Positions 8,980 to 17,267 of a stretch of 64,000 nucleotides of DNA are shown piece by piece (the first letter of the stretch is position 1; the number at the start of each line of letters is the position of its first letter). Source of the stretch: CAIWHR01 sp963724975 (GTDB taxonomy: Bacteria > Pseudomonadota > Gammaproteobacteria > Burkholderiales > Casimicrobiaceae); the NCBI GenBank assembly GCA_963724975.1, contig CAVRXB010000005.1, positions 992,001-1,056,000 on the forward strand, in the 5' to 3' direction. A model generated the notes under the pieces. That model was not told the origin of the DNA. It saw only the letters and a program-made list of their open reading frames with translations, and ran no database searches. The translations under genes were made by a program, and so were the position numbers.

Positions 8980-9974
8980 TTACGACTTCAATGCGTTGAT
9001 CTTGTCGAGCAGCCCCGGCGGCCACGACTTCGCCTCGTCGGAGGCGAGGTAGACCTTCTGCGCGTACACGCGGAACGCGTTAACGTCCGGCGTGTAGACA
9101 TCGAGGCCCTGTTTCTTGAAGCCCTCGGCGAGCTCCGTTTCGCGCTTCAGGTGCTCGGCCGTGCTCCACGCGATCGCCTTGTCGGCGGCAGCCTGGAATG
9201 CCTTCTGCTTGCCGGCGTTCATGCCGTTCCATGTCTTCAGGTTGACGGTGAGGAGGTCGAAGCCGACCAAGTGCGACGTCAGCACGATCTGCGACATGAC
9301 TTCGTAGAACTTCATGTTCTGCACGTTGGGCAGCGGGTTGTCCTGGCCGTCGATCGCGCCGGTCTGCAGGCCCGTGTATGTCTCGGCATAGGCCATCGGC
9401 GTCGGATTGGCGCCGAGCGAGCGGCCGAGCAGCTGCCACGCATCGCCCGGCGGCATCCGCAGCTTGATCCCCGCAAGGTCTTCCGGCTTGTTGATCTTCT
9501 TCTTCGGCTTCAGGCCGACCTGCCGGGTGCCGAAGAACGTCGGCCCGAGGATCTTGACCTTGACCTGGTCCTCGACCATTTTCTTCATCTGCGGCGCCGA
9601 GGTCGCTGGCGAAGAACGCATTCAGGTGGTTCGCGTCCCGGAACAGGTAGGCCGACGTCAGGATCGACCAGGCGGGAATCTGCTTCGAGATGTCCTGCGG
9701 CGCGATGTTGCCGAGCTCGAGGTTGTCCCGCTGCAGCGCGACCAGCTCGGTGCCCTGCTTGAACAGCGTGCCGCCAAGGAAGGTCTCGACCGTGTAGTCG
9801 GCCTCGATCTCCTTGGCGAAGATTTTCATCATCTCCGCGCGGATGTCCTTGTCCGAGAACACGGCGGCGAAGCGCAGCTTCGGTTTGTCCTGCGCAAAAG
9901 CGGGCAGCGCCTGTGCAGCGGCCAGTGCAACGCCGGCCTTGAGCAGCGGAACGACGACGAATCCTGAAATTCAT
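8980..9974 (-). CDS. dctP: TRAP transporter solute-binding protein DctP (two frameshifts)
   Basis: Periplasmic solute receptor of the TRAP system. The start ATG (9972-9974) follows GAGGAG with a 5-nt spacer. An extra base near 9950-9958 shifts the signal peptide; repaired it reads MNFRIRRVPLLKAGVALAA then ending LPAFA. A second extra base near 9593-9599 separates the two lobes; repaired it reads ASDLGAQMKKMVEDQ. The repaired protein is about 330 aa. The family substrate-clamp Arg should lie in KLRMPP, and GAIDGQDNPLPN is the typical receptor motif. The ligand is probably an organic acid. Confidence 0.88.
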
Positions 9975-10073
9975 GATTTCTCCTCGATGACGATTGCAAC
10001 TACCGGGTTGGCGCGTTGGCGCGGGCACAAGATGTCGCAGCAATGCCTTGTCATAGGGTATCCCTCATGGGGG

Positions 10074-10952
10074 TCATTTCGTGGCCGTGGCCACCGCCCG
10101 GGGGGCGGAGCCGGCCGCGCGCTGCGATGAGCCGGCGCGGTGTTCGACGCCCTCGAGATGGCTTTTGGCGACGGCGAGCGCGAGCCGGGCGACTTCCTCC
10201 GGTCCCACCGCCTTCGTCAGCGTCACGCGCGGGATTTCCAGCGCATAAGGAATGTCCTGCGGCATGCGCGCGAGGATTTCGCGCAACTCGATCCCGCCCT
10301 CGCCCGGAAACTGGCGCTCGTCGCGCGCGGTGCGAATGATGCCCGCCAGCGTCGGCGGCACTTCCTTCGCAGCATCGCAGACGTGCGCGTAGCGAAACCA
10401 TTCGCGCGGCAGCTGCGAGAGTTCGTCGAGACTCGAATTCGAGCGGCCGAAATGCAGCATGTCGACGAGGATGCCGGCGTTCGATCGATTGACCGCGCGC
10501 ACGACGCGGGCCGCTTCGGTCAGCGTGCCCGTCTCGGTCCAATGCGGAAACTCGAGGCTGACGAAGATGCCGAGCGGCTTCGCGAGATCGCACAGCCGTG
10601 CGAAGCGGGCCGTCACCCGCTCGCGGTCGGGATCCGGCACCTGCGCAATGACATGTCGCGCGCCGAGCTCGGCCGTCGCCTCGAGCTCCGGAACGAAATG
10701 CTCCGCGTCGAGCGACGGGTCCATCCGGAAGAGCTCGACGTCGAGAACGGCAACGCCGGTGTCCGCGAGCCTCGCCTTCGTTTCCCGCATCAGCGACCGG
10801 TCGCGGGCGAGATCGTAGAGCACCTCGTCCGGCGTAACGCGCGTGATGCGCACGCCGACATACTCGTAGCCGGTGCGTGCCGCGACTTCGACGAGCTGCG
10901 GCGGGGTGAGCGACAACACAGTGAGATGCGCGAGCGAGTATTCGTGTTTCAT
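10074..10952 (-). CDS. Sugar phosphate isomerase/epimerase family TIM-barrel protein
   Basis: Protein of 292 aa with the AP-endonuclease-2/xylose-isomerase-like barrel. Metal-binding residues expected at strand ends are visible: Glu in VSLEFPHW, Asp and His in ILVDMLHFGRS, His in YAHVCDA and Glu in YALEIPR. It is therefore probably an active, metal-dependent isomerase, epimerase or dehydratase. It sits between dctP and the TPP-enzyme gene within the long catabolic unit. The last 25 residues are Ala/Ser/Arg-rich and look like a non-conserved tail. Substrate unknown. Confidence 0.82.
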   Translation of the reverse strand: MKHEYSLAHLTVLSLTPPQLVEVAARTGYEYVGVRITRVTPDEVLYDLARDRSLMRETKARLADTGVAVLDVELFRMDPSLDAEHFVPELEATAELGARHVIAQVPDPDRERVTARFARLCDLAKPLGIFVSLEFPHWTETGTLTEAARVVRAVNRSNAGILVDMLHFGRSNSSLDELSQLPREWFRYAHVCDAAKEVPPTLAGIIRTARDERQFPGEGGIELREILARMPQDIPYALEIPRVTLTKAVGPEEVARLALAVAKSHLEGVEHRAGSSQRAAGSAPRAVATATK

Positions 10953-10985
10953 CTCGATGCCTCCGGCGTCCGTGACATTGCCTCG

Positions 10986-12767
10986 TCAGTCCGCGTGCAC
11001 TGCGCCACGAGTGCTGACGTGATGCACTTTCTTGCCCGGCGAGTAGATGTCCATGATGTTCCAGTGGCCCGCGGTCGGAACCGGCTCGTTCTGCATCACG
11101 ACATCGATGACGCACGGTTTCTTCGACTTGATTGCTTTTTCGAGCGCTGGCTTGAACTCGGCGGCTGCGTTGATCTTCACGCCGTCGATGCCGTAGGCTT
11201 TCGCGATTGCCGCGTAATCGGGCGAATAGGGCTTGCCGTTCTTTTCGAACACGGTGCCGAAGGTCGTGCCGTAGTGCGCTTTCTCGAGGCCGGCGATCGT
11301 GCCGAATGCGCAGTTGTTCATGATCACCCACACGACGGCGATGTCTTCCTCGAATGCGGTGGCAAGGAGTGCGGGGTTCTGTCCGAAGCCGCCGTCACCC
11401 ACGAGCGCGACGACGACACGGTCGGGAGACGCGATCTTCGCGCCAAGCGCCGCCGGTGCGCCGAACCCCATCGTCGCGTAGCCGCCCGGCGTGAAAATGG
11501 TGCCGGCTTCGAGGATCGGAAATTGCTGCCCGACGCCGTTCTTGTTCCAGCCCACGTCGGTCGTGATCAGCGCGTCGCGCGGCAGCGCTTCGCGGACGTC
11601 GGCCAGGATCCGCTCGGGTCGCATCGGATAGGCATTGCTTGTCGCATGCGCCTTGTTGCCGGCGACGAATGCGGCACGTACCTTCGCCAGCTCGCTCGCA
11701 AGCTCCGGTCGCTGCATGCCCTTTGGCACCAGCTTGCGGGCGACTCGATTCAACACCGCGAGAGCTTGCTTGAGGTCGGCGACCGCGCCGATTTCGACGG
11801 GGTAGTTGCGACCGATTTCGGCGGGGTCGATATCGATGTGGATGAGCTTGGTCGGCGGAAAATTGAACGTGAATTCCGGCTCCCACGAGCTGCAATCCGC
11901 CTCGGAGAATCGCGTGCCGAGGCCGAGGATCCAGTCGGCCCCGCGGCACTGGTCGTTGATGAATTTGGTGCCCCAGAAACCCGTCATGCCGAGGATGAAG
12001 GGATGGTCGTCCGGCAGCGCGCCTTTGCCCATCAGCGTGTGCGCAACAGGAATCTGCAGATGGTCTACGAAATCGCGGAGCTCGGCGGTTGCGTCGGCGA
12101 GCATGATGCCGCCGCCAACGTAGAGCACCGGCTTTTTCGCAGCGAGCATAGTCTTGACGATCTCGGTCGCGGTCTCGTCGTCCAGCGACGGCTTCTTCAG
12201 TTGCTTGGTGTTGAGCCGCAGGCGCTCCCACAACTTGACATCGATCTCCTTGGAGAAGATGTCCATCGGCACGTCAACCAGCACGGGGCCCGGACGTCCA
12301 CTCTCGGCAAGCGCGAACGCCTTCTCCATGATCTCGGGAAAAAGATGCGGCTGGTCCGCGCGCCAGGCGCGCTTGACGAAGGGGCGATAGATTTCATATT
12401 GCGACGCATCGGCGTGCAAGTTCACTTCCTGGTGCGGATGCTTGCCGTAGTAATGGCTCGGAATGTCGCCGGCGATCACGACCATCGGCACCGAGTCGAG
12501 CGCAGCGTTGGCAACACCCGTGGCTGCGTTGGTGAGCCCCGGACCGAGGTGTGTCAAGACGACCGCGGTCTCCTTCTTTGCCCGCGCATAGCCGTCGCCC
12601 ATGTGCGCCGCGATCTGCTCATGTCGTGTGTTGACGAACTTGATCTTGTGGCTCTTCGACAGCGCCGCGAGGACCGCTATGTTGGTATGGCCGCACAGGC
12701 CGAACACGTGCTCGACGCCACGGGCTTCGAGGTATTTCACCAGCTGATTCGAGATCAGGTCCTTCAT
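10986..12767 (-). CDS. Thiamine-diphosphate-dependent enzyme (acetolactate synthase/decarboxylase family)
   Basis: Three-domain ThDP enzyme of 593 aa. The catalytic Glu is in RHEQIAAHM (E50). The cofactor motif begins GDGGF (456-460) and ends in NN (483-484). The central Rossmann-like domain spans about 195-340. The start is the ATG at 12765-12767 behind GGAGGAACGC. Relatives include acetolactate synthase, sulfoacetaldehyde acetyltransferase, oxalyl-CoA decarboxylase and 2-oxoacid decarboxylases; sequence alone does not settle which. Next to an acylating-type aldehyde dehydrogenase, a decarboxylase making an aldehyde, or a carboligase, is reasonable (inference). No partner small subunit gene is present, which argues against a biosynthetic acetolactate synthase. 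Confidence 0.85.
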   Translation of the reverse strand: MKDLISNQLVKYLEARGVEHVFGLCGHTNIAVLAALSKSHKIKFVNTRHEQIAAHMGDGYARAKKETAVVLTHLGPGLTNAATGVANAALDSVPMVVIAGDIPSHYYGKHPHQEVNLHADASQYEIYRPFVKRAWRADQPHLFPEIMEKAFALAESGRPGPVLVDVPMDIFSKEIDVKLWERLRLNTKQLKKPSLDDETATEIVKTMLAAKKPVLYVGGGIMLADATAELRDFVDHLQIPVAHTLMGKGALPDDHPFILGMTGFWGTKFINDQCRGADWILGLGTRFSEADCSSWEPEFTFNFPPTKLIHIDIDPAEIGRNYPVEIGAVADLKQALAVLNRVARKLVPKGMQRPELASELAKVRAAFVAGNKAHATSNAYPMRPERILADVREALPRDALITTDVGWNKNGVGQQFPILEAGTIFTPGGYATMGFGAPAALGAKIASPDRVVVALVGDGGFGQNPALLATAFEEDIAVVWVIMNNCAFGTIAGLEKAHYGTTFGTVFEKNGKPYSPDYAAIAKAYGIDGVKINAAAEFKPALEKAIKSKKPCVIDVVMQNEPVPTAGHWNIMDIYSPGKKVHHVSTRGAVHAD

Positions 12768-12818
12768 GCGTTCCTCCGGTCCTCGTGTTCGCGGCACGGT
12801 GGCCGCCGAACGTGGGGT

Positions 12819-13685
12819 TCAGTCGCCGTCGCGAACTCGCGACGCGCGTGCAGCTGCAGGGACGGCGCGCCGCGCCGGCCCGCTGTAACGGTACGGAATT
12901 TCCTTCGGCATCGGCCCCATGATGCGGCGACCGCGCTGCTTCTGTTCCCACGCGTGGGCGAGAATGCCGACAGAACGCGACAGGGCGAACAGTCCGCGGC
13001 CGAGCTCCGGCTCGAAGCCGAGCTCGCAGAAGATCACCGCCGTGATGCCGTCGATGTTCATCGGGATGTGCCGCTTCTTCATTTGCTCGATCGCCGTGGT
13101 GACCGCATGACCGATCGCTGCGTAGCGGCCCGTGACAACGCCTGCGGCAACGGCCTTCGCAACCAGCTCGAACAGGGGCGCGGTTCGCGGGTCAACGGGA
13201 TGGAAGCGATGCCCGAAACCGGGAACGATCTTTTCGCCGGCGTCCATCTGGCGCCGGATCATCGTGGTCGCAGCTTCGACGAGGTCGCCGCTTTCACCTG
13301 CTTCCGCGTCGATCGCGCGATAGAGCTCCATGCATTGCTGGCCGGCACCGCCGTGGATGTCGTCCAGCACATTGATCGCAGACGCCATCGCGCCGTTGAC
13401 CGGCAGTCCGCAGGTGACCGCCATGCGCGCAATCGCAATCGATGGCGCGTGCGGGCCGTGGTCGACGCCGGGGACCATCGCCGCTTCGAGCAGTTCGGCT
13501 TGCCCCGGCGCGGGGAGCTCGCCGCGCAGCATGAGCCAGATCATTTCGGGGAAGCGCACGCGCCCGATCAGCTCCTCGATCGGATAGCCGCGAATCGCGA
13601 TCTTGCCCGGATGAATGTCGATGATCGACGTGTCCCACCATGCGGAGGCATCGGCGAGGATTTCTTCGGGCGCTTTCGTCGGCAT
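12819..13685 (-). CDS. Citrate synthase-like / citryl-CoA lyase family protein
   Basis: Short citrate-synthase-fold protein, 288 aa against about 430 for housekeeping citrate synthase. The catalytic triad is preserved: His in DDIHGGAG (H111), His in GFGHRFHP (H159) and Asp in MNIDGITA (D212). Such short members are annotated as citryl-CoA lyase; they may cleave or form a 3-hydroxy-acyl-CoA bond. It lies between the ThDP enzyme and the aldehyde dehydrogenase. The trio could move a carbon skeleton from 2-oxo acid to aldehyde to acyl-CoA to condensation or cleavage. That order is inferred. Confidence 0.82.
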   Translation of the reverse strand: MPTKAPEEILADASAWWDTSIIDIHPGKIAIRGYPIEELIGRVRFPEMIWLMLRGELPAPGQAELLEAAMVPGVDHGPHAPSIAIARMAVTCGLPVNGAMASAINVLDDIHGGAGQQCMELYRAIDAEAGESGDLVEAATTMIRRQMDAGEKIVPGFGHRFHPVDPRTAPLFELVAKAVAAGVVTGRYAAIGHAVTTAIEQMKKRHIPMNIDGITAVIFCELGFEPELGRGLFALSRSVGILAHAWEQKQRGRRIMGPMPKEIPYRYSGPARRAVPAAARASRVRDGD

Positions 13686-13721
13686 GACGGTGTCTCGGCG
13701 GAGGAGCGGTGACGGTCGCGT

Positions 13722-15167
13722 TCAGGTCGTGATCGTCTCGAATTCGGCTTCGAGCGCCGGGTCGTAGAACGATCCAAACAGCTCTTCGTCAGACGGCTTG
13801 TCTTCCTTGATCGGAACCGACACCCACGTCGTGTTGAGGTAGTGCTTGAGATGGACGTTCTCGGAAATGACGTTGCCGCCCCACGTGCCGCAACCGAGAC
13901 TCGAGGTCATCGGCATCCCGTTGTTGAACGCGCCGGCGTTAGCCTTCGATTGCGGCTGGCGGACCATGATTCGCGAAACGGGCGCCGCCATCGCGAGACG
14001 GTGGATGTGATCCGGGTCGAACGAGTAGATGCCGCAGGAGTGGCCCTTGCCGCCAACCTCGTACACGGCGCGCATCATGTCGAGCGCCTGGTCGAAGCCC
14101 TTGTACTTGTAGACCGCAAGCAGCGTCGTGAGCTTCTCGCCGGAGAAGTGGTGCTGCTTGCCGATGCCGTCGCCGTGAACGATGATGAACTTGCGGTCGG
14201 CCGGAATCTGAAAGCCGGCGATCTTTGCGAGCTGCTGCGGCGCAATGGCGACGGTCTCCACGGTGCGGTGACGCTCGTCGTCCCACATGGCCTTGCGCAG
14301 CATCTCCTTCTGCTCGGGTGTCGCGAGATGGCCGCCTTCCTTCTGGAGCTGCGCGAGCATCTTGTCGAAGATCGATGCCTCGATGATCAGGTTTCCGTCG
14401 GCCGAGCAGCCCGATCCGAAGTCCGACGTCTTCGACAACCGCGTGTTGTGCGCCGCCTCTTCGATGTTCGTGGTCTCGTCGATGATCATCGTCGAGTTGC
14501 CGGCGCCGACGCCGTAGGCCGGCGTGCCCGAGCTGTAGGCGGCACGCACCATCGGCTGGCCGCCGGTCGCGACGATCAAGTCCGCACGCGCCATCAATGC
14601 TTGCGACATCGGAATATTGACGCGCGTCAGGCATTGCAAAATGTCGGCCGGCGCGCCTTCGCGCTCGAGCGCTTCGCGCATCAGTCGTACCGTTTCGAAC
14701 GAAGTCTTCTTCGAGCGCGGATGGGGTGAAAAAATCACGACGTCGCGCGCCTTGATCCCGTAGATGGCATTGCCCGCAGGGGTCAGGTCCGGATTGGTTG
14801 TCGGCACGATGCAGGCGATGATCCCCGCCGGCTTCCCGTACTTGACGATGCCCTTTTCCGGCAGCTCCTCGATGATGCCGACACTCTTCTGACGCAGCGC
14901 GTCGCGCAGCACACCCCGGATCTTCATCCGCTTGCCCATCCGGCTCACCGCGTCGCCGAGGCCCGACTCCTTGATCCCCATGTCGACCAGGCGTGTGAAG
15001 GTCTGCTTGTTCGCAACGGCCCAGGCCACGGCCTGGCACAGGCGATCGACCCGCGCCTGATCGTAGGTCTCGATAATCGCAAGCGCCTTATGCGCGCGCG
15101 CGAACACCTCGTCCAATTCCTGCTGTTGTTCCTCGGTAATGCTTTTCTTTGTCTCGGCAGCGGCCAT
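13722..15167 (-). CDS. Aldehyde dehydrogenase of the CoA-acylating (EutE/SucD/SauS-like) group
   Basis: Protein of 481 aa with the ALDH fold. The catalytic Cys lies in DFGSGCSADGN (C254). NAD-binding elements are PAGIIACIVPTTNPDLTPAG and ATGGQPMV. The lack of the usual ALDH general-base Glu block and the overall layout match acylating dehydrogenases (acetaldehyde, succinate-semialdehyde or sulfoacetaldehyde type). The start is the ATG at 15165-15167 with GAGGACT upstream; an open frame continues far upstream without domain content. It is the first gene of the ~10 kb unit and diverges from the IclR gene. Confidence 0.85.
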   Translation of the reverse strand: MAAAETKKSITEEQQQELDEVFARAHKALAIIETYDQARVDRLCQAVAWAVANKQTFTRLVDMGIKESGLGDAVSRMGKRMKIRGVLRDALRQKSVGIIEELPEKGIVKYGKPAGIIACIVPTTNPDLTPAGNAIYGIKARDVVIFSPHPRSKKTSFETVRLMREALEREGAPADILQCLTRVNIPMSQALMARADLIVATGGQPMVRAAYSSGTPAYGVGAGNSTMIIDETTNIEEAAHNTRLSKTSDFGSGCSADGNLIIEASIFDKMLAQLQKEGGHLATPEQKEMLRKAMWDDERHRTVETVAIAPQQLAKIAGFQIPADRKFIIVHGDGIGKQHHFSGEKLTTLLAVYKYKGFDQALDMMRAVYEVGGKGHSCGIYSFDPDHIHRLAMAAPVSRIMVRQPQSKANAGAFNNGMPMTSSLGCGTWGGNVISENVHLKHYLNTTWVSVPIKEDKPSDEELFGSFYDPALEAEFETITT

Positions 15168-15226
15168 CTCAAGTCCTCTTCGTGTTGCTTCGCCGGGCGC
15201 GACGAACAGCGGCGCACTGCGAATTC

Positions 15227-15240
15227 GGCGTAACGATAGG
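15227..15240 (-). promoter_or_regulatory. Candidate shared regulatory element upstream of the aldehyde dehydrogenase
   Basis: On the minus strand this reads CCTATCGTTACGCC. The core TATCGTTACGC matches 10 of 11 bases with TAACGTTACGC at 16320-16330, upstream of the HPPD-like gene. Both copies have the same orientation relative to the gene downstream, 40-75 nt before the start codon. It is a candidate site for the IclR protein encoded between them, or a promoter part. Binding is inferred. Confidence 0.4.
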
Positions 15241-15279
15241 GCGTCGCACCAAAGGGGGTCAAGGGCGTATATCGACGAT

Positions 15280-15298
15280 GTGTGCGCCAGCCGCACAC
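15280..15298. promoter_or_regulatory. Inverted repeat in the divergent aldehyde dehydrogenase/IclR promoter region
   Basis: GTGTGCG and CGCACAC are separated by CCAGC, a perfect 7-bp inverted repeat in the 255-bp divergent intergenic region. Its position suits an operator for the adjacent IclR regulator. Known PobR/PcaU sites differ in sequence, so this is an unproven candidate. Confidence 0.5.
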
Positions 15299-15422
15299 TA
15301 TTTTCACCACGCGCCCAAAAATGAGGTAAGCTTTTCGCGAATCTGACCGCACGGACATGCGTGCTCGCCCGCGCAAACAGCTGGCGAATGGGCTTGGGAG
15401 CGGTCGTCGCGAAAGGGCACCT

Positions 15423-16310
15423 ATGGCGAAACGCAGCGGCGCACTGCGCGAAGTTCCGGGCGACGAATTCGAGCAGCGAGCACTCGCTCCGGCTCTCCCT
15501 TCGTTCACTGCTCCAGACGCGGTTGCGGCGGACACCATCGCCGCATTCGGGGACGACCCCGATTTCGTCACGGCGCTCGCACGCGGGCTCGCCGTGCTGC
15601 TCGCGCTGTCCGACAAGCGACGTCGGATGTCGATCGCGCAGGTAAGCCATCGCACTGGGATCCCCCGCGCCGCGGCGCGCCGAAGCTTGCATACGCTTGT
15701 CAAACTCGGATTCGTCGCGGCGGACGAGGCGCGGCGCTTCTACTTGCGTCCGCGTGTGTTGTCGTTCAGCCATGCGTATTTGTCCGCCTCACCCATCGCG
15801 GTACTGGCGCAGCCAATCCTCGACCGTCTTGGAGAATCGCTGCGCGAAGCATGCTCGCTCGCCACGCTGGATGGCGACGAGATCGTGTACATCGCGCGAT
15901 CGACGTCGTCGCGAATCATGTCGCCGTCGCTCAACGTCGGGCGCCGTCTTCCTGCGTACTGCACGTCGATCGGACACGTGATGCTCGCCTATCTTCCGGA
16001 GAATGAACTCACCGCTTACCTTGGCCGCACGCGATTCCATCCGTACACCGAGTACACCCCGAACTCGAAGGAGAAATTGCACGCGTTGCTGCGAGCCGTG
16101 CGCGAATCGGGCTTTGCATTCGCGAGCCAGTTGATGGAACCGCGCCTGTGCACGCTTGCGGTGCCGGTACGCGATGCGGGCGGCCATTACGTCGCCGGAA
16201 TCAACGTTATTCTGCAAGGTCGCCTGGTGTCGAGGAGCGAAATGGCCGAGCGCTGCTACGGGCCGCTGCAGGAAGCAGCACTGGAGTTGGGCTCGCTGCT
16301 GCTCCCGTGA
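15423..16310 (+). CDS. IclR family transcriptional regulator
   Basis: Regulator of 295 aa from the chosen ATG; an upstream ATG at 15357 would add 22 residues but lacks a ribosome-binding site. A roughly 40-residue low-similarity lead precedes the winged helix (SIAQVSHRTGIPRAAARRSL). A C-terminal effector-binding IclR domain follows, with the typical LPAYCTSIGHVMLAYLP and GINVILQ segments. The arrangement resembles PobR/PcaU-type activators of aromatic-acid pathways. It is divergent from the aldehyde dehydrogenase operon and upstream of the HPPD-like set, so it probably controls both. Confidence 0.9.
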   Translation: MAKRSGALREVPGDEFEQRALAPALPSFTAPDAVAADTIAAFGDDPDFVTALARGLAVLLALSDKRRRMSIAQVSHRTGIPRAAARRSLHTLVKLGFVAADEARRFYLRPRVLSFSHAYLSASPIAVLAQPILDRLGESLREACSLATLDGDEIVYIARSTSSRIMSPSLNVGRRLPAYCTSIGHVMLAYLPENELTAYLGRTRFHPYTEYTPNSKEKLHALLRAVRESGFAFASQLMEPRLCTLAVPVRDAGGHYVAGINVILQGRLVSRSEMAERCYGPLQEAALELGSLLLP

Positions 16311-16336
16311 CCGGTGGCATAACGTTACGCTATGAT
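16308..16336 (+). promoter_or_regulatory. Candidate promoter of the HPPD-like operon with regulatory core
   Basis: TGACCG (16308-16313) and TATGAT (16331-16336) are 17 bp apart, a plausible weak sigma-70 promoter. The spacer contains ATAACGTTACGC, which shares its core with the element before the divergent operon. It overlaps the end of the IclR coding region by a few bases. Confidence 0.35.
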
Positions 16337-16376
16337 CTCGGTGCATCTCGCGCCCGGCAGAACGCCACGAGGATTC

Positions 16377-17267
16377 ATGACCCCAACCCTGGACCGCGAA
16401 TCGGTCGCCGAGTCGCAGAACCCGCTCGGCATCGACGGAATCGAGTTCATCGAATTCGCGACGTCGAAGCCGCAGGCAATGGGCGGCGTGCTCGAGATGA
16501 TGGGATTCCGTCCCATCGCGCACCACCGCTCGCGCGAAGTCGAGCTGTATCGGCAGGGCACGATGAACGTGATCGTGAATTCGCAGGCTGCCGATATACC
16601 GCGCACCGTGCAGCCGGTCGAACGGCCGATCATCAGTGCTATCGCGATCCGCGTGCGCGATGCCGATGCGGCATTCGGGCGAGCGCTCGACCTTGGGGCG
16701 TGGGCGATTCCCGTGCGCGCACGGGCAATGGAGCTCAACATTCCCGCGATCCACGGCGTTGGCGAGAGCCTCCTCTATTTCGTCGACCGCTATGACGATT
16801 TTTCGATCTACGACATCGACTTCCGCGCCATTCCGACGGTCGACCCGCATCCACCGGCCATCGCCGGCATGAATTTCTTCGGCGTCGTCCAATACATCGG
16901 CGCCGATCGCACCGCAGATTGGGTCGAGTTCTATTCGCAGATCTTCGGCTTTTCACCCCTGCCCGACAGCGTGCGCTTCGGCATCATGCCGAGGGGCCTG
17001 TTGCTGCAGAGCCCGTGTCGCAAGTTCTACCTGCAGCTGATCGAGCCCGAGGACACCGCGCGCTTCGCGCCGGCCGAGGAGCATCTGCAGCGCGTCGGTC
17101 TAGGAACTCCCGACGTCAACCGCGCAGTCGCCGAGCTCGGCAAGCGCGGCGTCGAATTCCTCGCGTCCGACAAGGTGCACTCGAGCGAGCGCGGCGCACT
17201 TACCAAACCCGTGCTCGGCGGCGTGATGTTCGAGCTGGTCCACGCCGATCCAGCGCCCGGGCGATGA
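16377..17267 (+). CDS. VOC-superfamily HPPD-like protein
   Basis: Protein of 296 aa resembling 4-hydroxyphenylpyruvate dioxygenase and the HPPD-like half of two-domain dehydroshikimate dehydratases. It has two VOC modules: about 20-150, and from about 160 on (FFGVVQYIGADRTADWVEFY, then FYLQLIEP). Active HPPD uses two His and a Glu for iron. Here the first His position reads GMNFFGVV and the second LQRVGLGT, so both His seem missing; only the Glu of VMFELVH remains. Oxygenase activity is therefore doubtful. The start ATG at 16377 follows GAGGATTC. It overlaps the next gene by ATGA. Confidence 0.75.
   Translation: MTPTLDRESVAESQNPLGIDGIEFIEFATSKPQAMGGVLEMMGFRPIAHHRSREVELYRQGTMNVIVNSQAADIPRTVQPVERPIISAIAIRVRDADAAFGRALDLGAWAIPVRARAMELNIPAIHGVGESLLYFVDRYDDFSIYDIDFRAIPTVDPHPPAIAGMNFFGVVQYIGADRTADWVEFYSQIFGFSPLPDSVRFGIMPRGLLLQSPCRKFYLQLIEPEDTARFAPAEEHLQRVGLGTPDVNRAVAELGKRGVEFLASDKVHSSERGALTKPVLGGVMFELVHADPAPGR

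Noticed and set aside
10140..13712. A 1,190-codon open frame on the plus strand, plus many other long antisense frames
   Set aside because: It lies antisense to the isomerase, ThDP and citryl-CoA-lyase genes, which have clear motifs. It is rich in Arg/His/Ala/Asp, as expected from the complement of high-GC codons.
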